Below the pieces are notes generated by a model that worked only from the letters and a program-made list of their open reading frames with translations, had not been told where the DNA came from and ran no database searches. Shown here piece by piece: positions 37,438 to 49,504 of a DNA stretch of 64,000 nt (the stretch's first letter is position 1; every line of letters begins with the position of its first letter). The stretch is from Prostheceraeus crozeri (taxonomy: Eukaryota > Platyhelminthes > Polycladida > Euryleptidae). A program made the translations under genes and the position numbers. Where the stretch lies: assembly GCA_907163375.1 (NCBI GenBank), contig CAJQUW010007233.1, positions 124,001 to 188,000 of the forward strand, written 5' to 3'.

Positions 37438-38178
37438 AAATATTTTTAGTCACATGATATATTTTAAAAACCTGAAAAATGGATTTAAAAGACGTTTTTA
37501 AAAATACTAATTTTCGGTGTCCTAGAACGGTCATGATTTTGGCGGGGGTGAAAATTGTAATTCTCAAATTTTGAGATTCTTAACTTTTATGATTTTTTCG
37601 GTGTCCTGGAACGGTCATGATTTAAGCGAGGGTGAAAATCGAACCGAAGGTTCTAGGGCTTCGCCCGATTGTAATTCTCAAATTTTGAGATTTTGAAAAA
37701 TTTGAAAATTGGGTATTTTTAAAAACGCCCAAATTTGTGAATTTAGGTCTTCATAACCTGAAAAAGGGTTCAAATTCATGAATTTATGTCGTTTTTAAAA
37801 AGTACCATTTTTGAAAAATGGTACTTTTTGAATGGACTAAATCCATGTATTTAGGTCTTAAAAACCTGAAAAAGGGTTCAAATTCATGAATTTATGTCGT
37901 TTTTAAAGATACTATTTTTTTGAATTTTAGGTGACCTGGAACGGTCTAAATTCATGTATTTAGGTCTTAAAAACCTGAAAAAGGGACTAAATTCATGAAT
38001 TTATGTCGTTTTTAAAGATACTATTTTTTTGAATTTTAAGTGGCCTGGAACGGTCTAAATTCATGTATTTAGGTCTTAAAAACCTGAAAAAGGGACTAAA
38101 TTCATGAATTTATGTCGTTTTTAAAGATACTATTTTTTTGAATTTTAGGTGGCCTGGAACGGTCTTTTGCCCATTACT
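37438..38178 (-). repeat. Polinton B1 right terminal inverted repeat
   Basis: 741 bp, matching the left repeat in reverse. It is longer because it has three instead of two terminal subrepeats and a 30-bp double-hairpin insertion at 37,640-37,669. Confidence 0.95.
37640..37669. repeat. Double-hairpin microelement in the right terminal repeat
   Basis: 30 bp: GAACC-GAA-GGTTC and GGGC-TTC-GCCC hairpins joined by TA. It is absent at the matching site of the left repeat (near 19,720) and present in inverted orientation in Polinton B2 at 63,398-63,427. Confidence 0.85.
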
Positions 38179-38352
38179 GACCATGAGCGGTTGATATATC
38201 CTCAGCACAAAAAGTGAAATAAAAAAATATGGCTCCGGGGTCTCTGAGGGCTAATTGTGACGAAATACTTTTTCACTGATCATAACTACTATGACAACTG
38301 ATGTGTGAGGATGTAGAGTTGAACTTGAGAATTGACATTGGTCACACGCAAG

Positions 38353-38424
38353 GCGGTCGTGGCTCAGTTTGCAAAGAATAGATCAAGACAATCTGGGATG
38401 GTAGGTTCGATTCCTGCCAGCCGC
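38353..38424 (+). repeat. tRNA-like SINE head
   Basis: 72 bp with an A-box-like TGGCTCAGTTTGC and a B-box GGTTCGATTCC, and GCGG/CCGC ends that pair as an acceptor stem (six of seven pairs). The D-stem does not pair and the anticodon loop lacks T33, so a working tRNA is unlikely; a tRNA-derived SINE or tRNA pseudogene fits. A SINE body may continue to about 38,520. Confidence 0.55.
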
Positions 38425-38633
38425 ACATCTTCTGCAGCTGTATCGCAGTTTGACCCATCGCTGATCTCATTTCAGAAATTGTCAAACTTGTGATGACTGC
38501 ACGGTGCATCGACTTTTAGATGGACGTTTTAGATCGAATTCTTTATGAGCCTCCTGACTGATATATAGGCCTGTGATAATAAGTTGGGAAGAGAAGTGAT
38601 TCGAAGCAGGAATAATCAATGACAGAAGAACAA

Positions 38634-38903
38634 GTACTACGGCTAGAGTGATAAGTTTTGGGCATGGAATGTCTTCAGGTCATTTCCTTTCATGTTCATG
38701 CACCCCTGTCTGTAAAGCCAAACACATCTAGATTTCGTGAGCCTCTTAATGTCGGCAAACACCTGCATGTTGGCCCACTTCATCCACATTCCACCGCATT
38801 TTCACATACATTGCCGATCAGAAGCATGATGTCATAAGATACACATATTAGGAAATGACCTAAAGACATTCCATGCCAAAAATTATGGCTTTAGTCTTGG
38901 TAC
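38634..38903. mobile_element. Short inverted-repeat (MITE-like) element
   Basis: The left arm (GTACTACGGCTAGAGTGATA to TCATTTCC) and right arm (GGAAATGACCTAAAGACATT to GTAC) are ~55-bp imperfect inverted repeats around a ~160-bp centre without coding signal. The target duplication is unclear. Confidence 0.5.
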
Positions 38904-39525
38904 ATTTCGTTTAATCGGAGAAAACATAGAAAATTTCATTTAATCCAAAAAACGCTAACCTGTGTCCCATTGGATTTACATGTGATTTTCGTTGATCTTG
39001 TCTGACAAGAAGAGGAACTCACTAGAACTCGGCAGATGTGCAGATTCGTAGTAGGCATAGGGTGTACATCATTCTGTGAAAGTCTCATTTTCGGCCTCGT
39101 TCTCTGCAGAAACTCGTTCTGACTGCCGGACTATAGAGGAGATAGCATGCACCATGCTGGAGTTGTGATAAAGTGGACTGAAGTAAAAGAAAGATCAATT
39201 TCTCAAGTTTTTTTTGCACACTTGCTCAATAGGCCTACTTGACAGAATGATATCATCAGATGCATGCTGAATGCTGTATTGCTACTCGCGAGAAGCATCA
39301 ATCTGCATGAATGAGAAATAAATGGCTTTTCTAAGATGAATGCACAATTTATGAAAAATTGATAGATAGGAATATTGTTTTGTGAACAAATGGGAATCGT
39401 CATTTCTGGGCAGATGTTCACCAAGATCCCAGGACGCTATGGACAGGATAGGGATGTCTGAAGAAAATGAAATCGGTTCAAGCTTTACTGAAAGCCGTAT
39501 GGACTTCAGTATATATAGCCATGGC
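38904..39525. other. Unannotated interval
   Basis: No gene or clear repeat recognised. Confidence 0.3.
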
Positions 39526-40234
39526 CAAAAGTCACCGGACATTGACACCTTTATAGATCTTAGTTGAAATATTCAATGCGTCTTTTTGATATTCACGAAT
39601 GAAATGCTTGTATCACTGCGTTATCTAGCAACCATATTGAAATTCAAATATGTTTCATCAACCTAACCTTTTGACCAAATTTACGTTTTGACCATAAGTC
39701 ACCGGACAACCAAAATTTGCACGTTCATTATTTTAATTATCCATCGTTTCTAATGTAGGAACTCAACTGTTCCGTTGCTCACTGTTTCTATCCTGTAAAC
39801 ACATTACTTTCAATAACTGAAATAGTAAAAATTCAATTTTAAATTTTGAACGGACCAGCGGCTTGGCCAAAAGTCACCGGACATCACACTTCCATCCTAT
39901 CAACGGAGTGTCCAGGTCTTAGCATTATGGAGGTGTCTTCTAACTGGCACGCAAATCAATTGAGATGCTGGTTTTCTATGGTCTATTGTGCATCCAATTT
40001 GCTTTGTGAGAATTCTGCCAAACAGCAATAATGCATTCAAAATCACTTCAAGGATTGGCTTTCTGTGGACTGTGTGATTTGAATTTTTAAGTTTGCTTGT
40101 GTAAAGTTCGACAAGCAAGAATATTTCTATGTTGCTTCTCGAATTCAAATCTAAACTTGATGTCACAAATCTGAATCGTTTCGTTCTCAAAAATTGATTG
40201 AACTGTGCTCGTGAATAGACTGCCTGATTAAAGT

Positions 40235-42125
40235 GATGCCGATACGAAGGCAAGTGTCGCCGAAGAAGAGATCTGAGATTGCGACTTTCTTGAAAGAAGG
40301 CTATGCCATTTGCAAGATCTCTATCAAAGTGGGTATCCCAAAATCTACAGTCTCTGACATACGATGTCGTTAGCTTACTAATCTTTCTGGTCATGGTTCT
40401 CCAGCGAAAGAACGGACGGGTCGCCCTCTGCCTTCTACTGAAAGACTCAACAGAGTGATTATTAGGGCAACCCAAAGTTGCAGTGCAACTTTTTGCAACT
40501 TTTTTGCATATTTTAAGGTAAAATGCAACATTTTGCAACTTTCACTGTCATTTGTAATAAAGATAAGTTTTTTAATTTCCTCACTCTTGGATCAACTCAG
40601 CTACCGGTTAAACCCAATCTAGATGCATTTCGTCATGTTTTCAATTCTAAGAATTGTGTGGTGACGCTTTTCTATCAATAGCATTTACGTCAACTACTTA
40701 TCAAATTTTTGCTCAGCTTGTCGTGTTACTATTGGCAGAACAAAGACATCACATTGTGAATCCGTCGCTATAATGAAATAGATAACTTGCATGATAGCAA
40801 GAATGAAGGCATTAACTGTAAAAAACAAGCAACGAAAACAGATGTTCAGTGATACTGATATTGGAAGTCCTCCAGAACCAGTAGTAACACGATGGGGAAG
40901 CTGATTGTAGGCAGAATTCTATTATAGCAAAAACTTTCCAAAAATAATGGACATTGTAAATTCATTATCTGGTAGTGATATTTTAGTTGAACGCGCAAAG
41001 AGCGCCTTAAATTCGCTTACGATCCGGAATCAGTTACTTGAAGTGAAACGCGATTATGAAACTTCGCTAGTTCATATTAACAAGTACGAGAAAAGTAACG
41101 TTACTATAAAAAATGCTTCAATTAACTGAACAATTTAGAGTTCGGGGATGATTCAGCAAGTATTCTCTCCTATTTGAAAGTGCGAATTGATCGAAACTCA
41201 GATCTGAATGCTATCATGACTCAGGAATGTCCCGATATTTCTCCTTCTTTGTATGTGTTGTTTCAGCGTCGTCAGCCCACTTCCAAATCAATGGAAAGAA
41301 GTTTCTTTCATTGAAAAAACTTCTTGCTGACGATCGGCATTTTCTTCCTGAAAATACTGAGGCTTAGGCTACCTTGTCGTGTACTACAACAGCAGTGATT
41401 AATCGACGTTTGTATTGTGAACTTATTTTTTTAGTTGGTATGAATTTTGTTTTGTATGACGTGAAAATATATTGTTAAATGAACGCTAGTTACCTATTTT
41501 TCATTTGAATAGAACACATTCAAACGGGCATACACGTACATATTAACTTTTTAGCCATGATTGCCATTATCTGTTGCTATTTGATATAGCATTTATTTCA
41601 AGCTATTCGGGGGCTTTTATTGCAACTTTTTGCAACTTTTTGAATTTTAAGTGCAACTTTTGAAGATTTTTAATGGAACTTTGGGTTGCCCTAGTGATTA
41701 TTCAACGCTGTGAACAAAACCGACTTTTTTGTCTTCAAGGCAAATCAAGGCGCTTCGGAGCTTCAATACATGAGCGAACAATCAGAAGGCGATTACAGCG
41801 CGCAGGCTTTAGCTCAAGGCGTCTAGCAAGAAAACCTTTCGTTTATGTTTTTCAGAGGCACAGAAGGGTTTTGTTTGCTCAAAAATATTCTCAAAAAGGC
41901 CCTGACTACTGGCATAGAACGATATTATCAGATGAATCGTCTTTTGATCTGCATGGTAATCGAGGGTCGCGCCCAGAGTCAGACGAAGAATCGGAAAACG
42001 TTGCCTTCCAAAATGCACTATGGCGACGGCAAAGCATCCTGTTAGTGTGATGGTGTGCGGATGCTTCTCCAACAACGGTGTTGGCAGGCTGAGAATATTT
42101 GAAAATGGTGAGCAACGGAACAATT
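40235..42125 (+). pseudogene. Tc1-type transposase, disrupted
   Basis: The N-terminal part from 40,235 reads MPIRRQVSPKKRSEIATFLK, then GIPKSTVSDIRCR, an HTH typical of Tc1, followed by an in-frame stop and the GRP-like RTGRPLPSTERL. After the nested insertion the second part has HERTIRRRLQRAGFSSRR, then YWHRTILSDESSFDLHGN (first catalytic Asp) and further stops/frameshifts near 42,045. The DDE second half is degraded. The gene is inactive. Confidence 0.75.
40464..41692 (+). mobile_element. Nested hAT-like element, 10-bp target duplication
   Basis: TIRs AGGGCAACCCAAAGT and ACTTTGGGTTGCCCT, with AGTGATTATT on both sides (40,454-40,463 and 41,693-41,702). Subterminal TGCAACTTTTTGCAAC repeats lie at both ends. 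The inside (about 40,860-41,370) has degraded coding: PPEPVVTRWGSW, then EFYYSKNFPKIMDIVNSL, and SMERSFFSLKKLLADDR, which resembles the C-terminal half of hAT-type transposases. A 10-bp duplication is longer than the 8 bp usual for hAT, so the family is uncertain. Confidence 0.65.
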
Positions 42126-42316
42126 GAGCTCCTACATTAGAAACGATGGATAATTAAAATAATGAACGTGCAAATTATGGTTGTCCGGTGACTTATGGTC
42201 AAAACGTAAATTTGGTCAAAAGGTTGGGTTGATGAAACATATTTGAATTTCAATATGGTTGCTAGATAACAGAGTGATACAAGCATTTCATTCGTGAAAA
42301 TCAAAACGATGCATTC

Positions 42317-43200
42317 TCAGCCTTGAAGCTTTCTGTGTCGATCTTTCTGTCCCGACGCAAATTTCAAATGATCGTATAAAACTTCATTATTGATTCATTT
42401 CAGCTGCTTTTGAAGCCTTATTTGGTGTTGAAAATTCGACTAAAATTCATCGATATGCAACAGGGTTCCTGAGAACTGAAGATGGATTCTGGGCTGTGAT
42501 GGACAGCAAGGTAATGTGCTGATCGTCTGATTCGGGTATTATCTATGAGTGTTCATGCAATATGCACCATGCATGTACAAAAATCTACACAGTCTTGTAC
42601 ATAATAGCAGAGAAGAAACGTAATGTGTAAAACTAAGAAATTCATTGTTAAAATGGATGCATGATTTGATCCTATTCACACCGTGGAACAGCTGATTCAG
42701 TCCCCATGTCAATTTTTTCTGTTGGACATCTAGCCATCAGTTTTATTTCTTATAATAATAAAACGAAGCATCTTTGCCAAACATCCTTCAGTTCATGTTC
42801 ATCGTTTCTCAGCTCCTAGATTAGCTTTGATGGTATAATTGTTGTATCAGTTTCTATACTACGGCCATTCACAAACTGCTAATGCAGAGAATTTTTCTGA
42901 CGTTTTTTGCTGTCATTTGGTCTTCCAAGTTCTCGAAATTATATTTCATCAGACAATAATAACATCTTAAGGATCAGTTGGCGCAAAGTTACTAGGGACA
43001 AGGTCCCATTTACAGATAAATGAAAAGAAAATGAACATGCCCTCTTTTGAAGATCGAATGTCTATGCAGTACTGGATGTCTACGCTATTTATATGCGCTT
43101 TTCTTTACAAGGTAGAGACACAATTCGAGCAGTCAATAGCATTTTGTCCCATTTGACTAATATATCAAAAAATATTGAATAAAAAATGAAATATTTAAAA
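42317..43200. other. Unannotated interval
   Basis: No gene or clear transposon recognised. Confidence 0.3.
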
Positions 43201-43890
43201 TATGATTTTTAATGCTGTAACCTCCTCATCGCTTTGATATGCCTATGAACTGCTTTCAGACTTTCCACCTTGTCTTCGGATCCATCTATTGCTTGTGGTA
43301 ACAGATTAGGACGGCTTCTAATGTAAACTGACTTTGAATTTTTAGACTGATGATGTCCAACATTTTTTGATAGGGTTCAAGTCGAAAATTTCCAGGCAGT
43401 CAAACAATTAAAGAGCTTGAATGCTCATGATATTGGAGACTGCCTTTCTTGCCGTATGACATGTCCCTTTGTCTTCCATAAAGCCACCATCACCGTTCAA
43501 ACGTCTTGCTATTGACATGGGATTTGCTTTGAGTAGGCAATATGTGGGCCTACCAATACAGGTCCAGTACTGATGCTTTCTTACACAGCTTCTTCTCGGA
43601 GATCTCAAGATGAGAAGACTGTGATTTTCTACATCTTGTTTAGCTAGTTTACTCTCACTGGGCATTGATGCAATTTCGTGGACAGTGTGTTGATTTTCGT
43701 TTAGGTGCTAGTGACCATTCCCTGCCTCCTTCAACCGTCAAAGATGTACCTGACATGCTGTCGTGTATGACAGCACCAATTCTATAAAAGACATCATATG
43801 GGTGAGCATGTACAATCATCGCCTGCTTCATGAACAAGCCGCTGTTCATCATATCCGAATCATCCATTATTTCGTCAGTCACTAACGATC
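43200..43890 (-). pseudogene. Degraded Tc1/mariner-type transposase
   Basis: On the minus strand fragments read IGAVIHDSMSGTSLTVEG, then FMEDKGTCHTARKAVS, and FDLNPIKKCW, corresponding to the 'QDNAPCHTAR' and 'SPDLNPIENxW' segments of the DDE domain. Several stops and frameshifts separate them. It is old and inactive. 43,891-45,027 has no supported gene. Confidence 0.5.
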
Positions 43891-45027
43891 ACACACTTCG
43901 TAATGAATCATCAGCCAAATTGATTATTCAGAACAATCAATACTTAACAGCAGACAGCTTATGGATTCTAGAACCATAGGCAATCAATCCAATGCAATTA
44001 AAAGCTGATTAATTATGTAGAATCAGTTTCAGCCTTCATCAAAATATTTCGGTGCAGGAACTAGCTATGAGCAACTGTGTTGACTAGCTGATTGACAATC
44101 TCCTTTCTCACACTCTCCATTCACATCGTCGACAATGCGCTATCAGTTCCGAGTGATCATTTTCTACGGAGATCCCTTAAAATTTGGCAGCAGAATTATC
44201 GCGCATTGTCTACTGCCAAAAGCATCCTACAGACATAAATTGTCTTCTGCCAAAAAAGGCCTACAAACATCAATTTATGTGCGCACTCAGACAAGCACCA
44301 ACATTAATGACATTCATTTTGCATTTGATGAGGAATATTAACATATATGTCAATCGAACCTCAAGAAAGCGTAATTTTAAGTCCTGTGGATACATTAAAG
44401 CATCCATCAGGATTCAAAAGTACCTAATTTGAGGTATTGAACAGTGCCTAAAAATGAAAGCAATAATCAAACTCACATTGTATTTTTCATGATTTCCAAT
44501 CCTCCTTCAATGATTCATCTTGTATTATTTGATCGACTGTAACCGTATGCGGATCTAATATTTGATTACAATGTAATTTCACTTCAGATGACTTTTCAGC
44601 AATACAATCAATCGCATCAGTTGAATGGTTTTCAACTAAAATAAAAAGATATTTGGTCGTTGAGTTGGAAAGATGCAAATCAAAACGTGTAGATGAAGAT
44701 CGGGAATTAATGATGCTGGTCTCTACTTTGTATTTGCAGTTTTGAGGTTATGTGCAAGAAAAAAATTCAATAAGGTAAAACCACAGCGCTTCGAGCACAG
44801 ACACAGCAAAGGGTGGGACCGTGCAGAGAAGGAGCTATCCGCTTATTTTTACAACAATGCCAGGAAAAGAGAAGATCGAGAACTATTTCCAAAATGAAAA
44901 AATGCGTCGACGTAATCCTGAAATTGGTTGTGAAAGTCGAATTAAGACAGCATCCTCTGAATGTCCAAAACACGATTGATTGACCTGAGATGCGTTCAAA
45001 AGGTTGTAAATTCCCAAGTATAAGACA

Positions 45028-48000
45028 CACGGTGGTCCCAAACACATGTTTTATGAAAAAAAATTGTACAAGAAAGCTATGATGTTTTTTACATTTGTTC
45101 AGGTCTACTTTATCAAAATATATAAATATTTAAATGTTTCACCGTGCTATTCATGAAATATTCAAAATTTGATTTTTTTTGATTTTTTTTGAATTTTTGA
45201 GACATACTACTTATTTAATTTTCAAAAAATCTCTCGAACAAAAAAATGTACTGAACTTCTATGAACATGACTAAATTATATAAGCTATAATGAGCATTTG
45301 GTTAAAAATTTAGAGGATTTCATCGAGCTATTGCAGAGAAAAGCACTTTACAACATTAACTGGTCAGAATTTTTATTTTCATTTTTGACGTATTTTTATT
45401 ATTCCTAACTGACGCATAATTGCACTAACTCAGTGACGAAACTTTTCATCAGTGTGAACCTCAAGGATAATCATAAGCGTTATTGTATTAGCATCGCATT
45501 GCTGGGTATACAAATGGCATGGGCTTTGTCAGCTCTTTCGTGTTCTCTATTCACTGATCGTTTTCACATTATCACAAATTAGTTACAGTTTCACATCATT
45601 TGCAGTTGATCGAAAGACATCTCAGTGTCCGCAGCAGATAATAAGGTTGACGCATAACATCTAGATTTCTATTAAATAATTTCAGTACCGGCACGATTGT
45701 TCGCATGATTCGATTCCCACAGGGTTGAGACATTAGGTGTGTAGATTTCTATATAGCAATTTTACTTCATTCTCAAGCTGATCAATTATTGTGTAGATCC
45801 TTTGTTGTGAATTCAATTCAACCTCAATTGGTAAACATTCGTTAAATGCGTCAAATCATGTCCGTGTCACTATTCATTGAATGCGAACAATACATTTAAG
45901 GCGCATTTCCAAACATTCACTGTTGCATCGAAATGTCGCACCGTCAACAGCGCAAAAGTCATGAAGAATGCAGAAAGACAGTCTGCATAGTTTGTGGACG
46001 AAAAGCAACAGAAAAAATGACAGAAAATCTGTTGGCCACAATAAGGTCATTTGTTCTACAGAACTTTGATCCACAAGACGAACGGCTGCCATGTGGTCTT
46101 CGTCAGACGGACAAAACGATTTTGTATGAATACAAAAGAGGTATTTATCGCCGCAAAATCAACATACAAGACTTTCAAAAATACTATCGATCAATAACAC
46201 GTTCAGCATCATGTGAGAATGGTTCATGTGCTATTTGTAATATTGGAAAGTATTCCTTGTCTAGCGTGTGTCCATCTGTTCGTGATAAGCCTGCCGAAAT
46301 CACCGTTGGACGACCAAGAAATCCAGATCTCGACTCTTCTGTGTCTTCTGCTCCTGAGCCGCAGTTATTGTGCTCAAGATGTTTTCTATAATTGGAAAAG
46401 GAAAGAACCATACATGCACAACTGAAACGGCGATTCAGAATACCATCAAGAACCTGGGCAGTTCACAGCGGGACCAACTTTGTTCAACCATTATACGACA
46501 GCGACTGCCTGAGTCACCAGCTGGGGCATTAAAATCTTTTTCTCTCATGTCCTCAAGAGGTAGACCACTCCAGGTTGCAATCAACTGTGATCAAAAGCCG
46601 CACCATCAACAATCACTGCTGAAGGCTTCAGTAATCTGCAGATGGAAACCAACTTGTCTTTGAATCAAGTCAAATCTGTGGCCAAGTTTGTGAGATCTAA
46701 TATTGGACGAAAATGTGTTGAGCCACAATTAAGAGACAATTTATCTGACATTTCCAGACGATTACAGCCCTTCTTTCAGGAGCGGAGCATTACCTTGTAC
46801 GAAAAGTCGACGTCAGGTCCATCGAAATATACTCCAGTAACTCGACCATCCATCGTTGTGAATGATTTCCAGTCTTTCGTTGATTACATCATGAGAGAAC
46901 GAAATTACAGTGTCGAAAATACCCTCATCAAAATCGGAATCGATGGCGGCCATGTTTTTTTAAGATATGTCTCAATCTCGTTTCAAAGGTACTTTCTACT
47001 GCTGCTGCAGCCTCGAAGGCCGCTGACTCTGGCGTTAAAGGCCTATTCATTCTTTGTATTGTTCCTAACATGCAAGAGTCTTTTATCAACATCGAAAGTT
47101 GTTTAGATGAAATTTCTCTACTTCCACACGGAGTTGACTTTGTCTTGGCTACGGACCTCGAAAGTAGTTAATATTCTTTGCGGCATTCAATCCCATGGTG
47201 CCACACATCCGTGCTGTTACTGTGAAACAACGAATGGCGTATGGGAGTCTTCAAAGCTGAGAACACTTAGCAATATAAAGTTGAAATATGAAAACTGAAA
47301 GAAAAGTGGATCAAAATTATCTGACGCCAAAAATTTCAAAAATTGCGTAAATTCGCCTCTTATTAAAAGTTTCTGCACTGAATATATCATTGATTTGATA
47401 CCTCCACCTGAACTGCATTTACTGATGGGACCTTTTAATCACATCTTTCGCGAGATGCAGAAAATCTGGCCTATGTCCGAAGAAGGGCCCAAGTGAGTTG
47501 GAGTAGTACAATGCGGGTATCATGGTGGTGAGTTTATAGGTGGAGACTGTAATAAGCTGCTGAAAAATGTTGATATTTTGGCACAATTTTGCCCATTGTA
47601 CAGTGTATGTTCTTCGTTACGTTGATGTGTTCCGCGCATTGAATACTGTCGTGCAGTCCTGCTTCGGCACTGTACTTTCTGACACATATGACGATGATAT
47701 TGCAAAGTTTGCTGACTCATACCGGAGTCTTGATATCAATGTAACCCCGAAAGTCCACATTTTGATTACTCATGTACCACAATTTTGCCGCAAATACGGC
47801 TCATTATCTATGTTTTCTGAACAAGCGTCAGAATCTGTTCATTCTGTTTTAAGATGTTTTGGTCAAAATGAAAAATCAACTTCACTTCTCATCCAAGTTA
47901 TTCCAAAGCTTTATTTGACACCATGTTGAGTTCAATAGCAAACATATATGATCAGAGACTTCTTACTCATACATGTAGACTACCAGACGTATTTGCCCTT

Positions 48001-48875
48001 GTTATGTTCGGCAGGTGTGACGGAATTTGTTATTAAGTAAAACGTTTTTTGCAAGCTATTTTGTTTTTGCTTGTCTTCAAAACGTTTTTGCATTGATAGT
48101 TATTTATCATTATGAAGTCTAAGTGATAAATTACTTGTTGTACTTCAAAAAAAACGAGTATAATATTCGACAGCCTTCCCTGAAGACTTGTATGATTTAA
48201 AAATTCGTTTAGATGTGAGTAAAGTAACTGCCACAAAAATATCTTCAGCATATCGAATCCATAACATGGAACTGAAGTGTGGCCGATGGAGTAATACATG
48301 AATTTGCAACTAGAAGTAAATAGAATTATTGATACATGGTACGTATGACAAGGCTACATAACGAATGACAGAACATTGAAGCAAATCGGGATGCGATATC
48401 TCAATGTAAAAAATTAAATGATATCTTATGATTATCCTTGAGGTTCACACTGATGCAAAAGTTTCGTCACTGAGTTAGTGCAATTATGCGTCAGTTAGGA
48501 ATAATAAAAATACGTCAAAAATGAAAATAAAAATTCTGACAAGTTAATGTTGTAAAGTGCTTTTCTCTGCAATAGCTCGATGAAATCCTCTAAATTTTTA
48601 ACCAAATGCTCATTATAGCTTATATAATTTAGTCATGTTCATAGAAGTTCAGTACATTTTTTTGTTCGAGAGATTTTTTGAAAATTAAATAAGTAGTATG
48701 TCTCAAAAATTCGAAAAAAAATTCAAAAAAATTCAAATTTTGAATATTTCATGAATAGCACGGTGAAACATTTAAATATTTATATATTTTGATAAAGTAG
48801 ACCTGAACAAATGTAAAAAACTGTAAGCTTTCTTGTACAATTTTTTTCATAAAACATGTGTTTGGGACCACCGTG
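45028..48875 (+). mobile_element. Chapaev-like (CMC superfamily) DNA transposon, degraded
   Basis: A 3,848-bp element with ~450-bp terminal inverted repeats: left from CACGGTGGTCCCAAACACATG to about 45,478, right from about 48,425 to CATGTGTTTGGGACCACCGTG. The 4-bp flank GACA is present on both sides. CAC...GTG termini with a 4-bp duplication fit Chapaev within CMC. The two repeats are highly similar, but the internal gene is interrupted. Confidence 0.75.
45933..47930 (+). pseudogene. Transposase of the Chapaev-like element, disrupted
   Basis: The start MSHRQQRKSHEECRKTVC carries a zinc-like VCIVCGRK pair and later CENGSCAICNIG. Later pieces in different frames include KIGIDGGHVFLRYVSIS (probable first catalytic Asp), VNILCGIQSHGATHPCCYC, and KVHILITHVPQFC with SEQASESVHS (probable catalytic Glu region). 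At least four frame changes or stops separate the parts. The order matches long CMC-type transposases with an N-terminal zinc domain. Confidence 0.6.
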
Positions 48876-49480
48876 GACAGTAGAGCGAGATGTATTGACG
48901 CTGCTGGGTTGACTGAAACACGCACGATGCAATGGGAGAAAGTGACTATGCAATAAATGACGCCTGGTTGATATAGTATTCAGTCCTATCTTTCAGCTCG
49001 GATCCTCTTTGTCATGTGACTCATAGGACGAAGGTCGTTATGAATTTATTCACCAGACAGGCGATCGGCGAAGTTGTTTGCTCTACAGTAGAGGAGAGGT
49101 GTGTGGAGAGGTGAATTGTGACGCATGGGGACCAACTGATGCGCATTGTGACTTTGAATATTCCAGCTAACATACATTTAAATCATCTTTCATATGGATA
49201 AGAGAAAATGCAAGAAAATGAGTGGAGAGAGAGAGGAAGATAAGGAGAGATAATAAGAGAATAGAAGGAGTTAGTTATCTGCCTCGTGCATTGTGACAAC
49301 CCGTCAAAAACGAATCATTTAGAGGAGACAACGGAGCAAAAGAAGGGAAGTAGATATATATCAAAATGTTCTTTTTGCAGATGTAAAGCAAGTGGTAAAT
49401 GAATATAATGCATGTACATTTATATGTTATATTCATTTGTAAATGTAACATACAATAAAATAACTTTGAAATGCAATGTA
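48876..49480. other. Unannotated interval
   Basis: No gene recognised; purine-rich stretch near 49,200-49,270. Confidence 0.3.
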
Positions 49481-49504
49481 GACAAAATATCAATATATTA
49501 AATA

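Larger units (their letters stand above)
19307..38178. mobile_element. Polinton B1: Polinton/Maverick with both termini
   Basis: An 18,872-bp element. It begins AGTAATGGGCAAAAGACC and ends GGTCTTTTGCCCATTACT, with long inverted repeats and flanks GACTAT (19,301-19,306) and GACCAT (38,179-38,184), a 6-bp target duplication with one mismatch, as expected for Polintons. It has integrase, PolB, packaging ATPase, protease and double jelly-roll capsid genes. It is a fossil with several (about four to six) apparent breaks, but most genes are long and open and a relative at 63,098 is very similar over the sequence available, so the insertion looks fairly recent. Confidence 0.95.
39526..42316 (+). mobile_element. 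Tc1-like element with long inverted repeats, interrupted by another element
   Basis: The left end (GGCCAAAAGTCACCGGACA at about 39,526) with ~235 bp matches the reverse complement of 42,130-42,316 (for example TTGTCCGGTGACTTATGGTC). The right end stops short of the outermost bases. The inside carries a Tc1-type transposase split by a 1.2-kb insertion at 40,464-41,692. A second copy of the outer motif (GGCCAAAAGTCACCGGACAT) occurs at about 39,864. Confidence 0.8.

Noticed and set aside
38353-38424. A functional tRNA gene
   Set aside because: The D-stem does not pair and the anticodon loop lacks T33, so a SINE head or pseudogene is more likely.
43891-45027. Short ORFs between the Tc1 remnant and the Chapaev-like element
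   Set aside because: Below 100 codons, no domain and no flanking splice signals.
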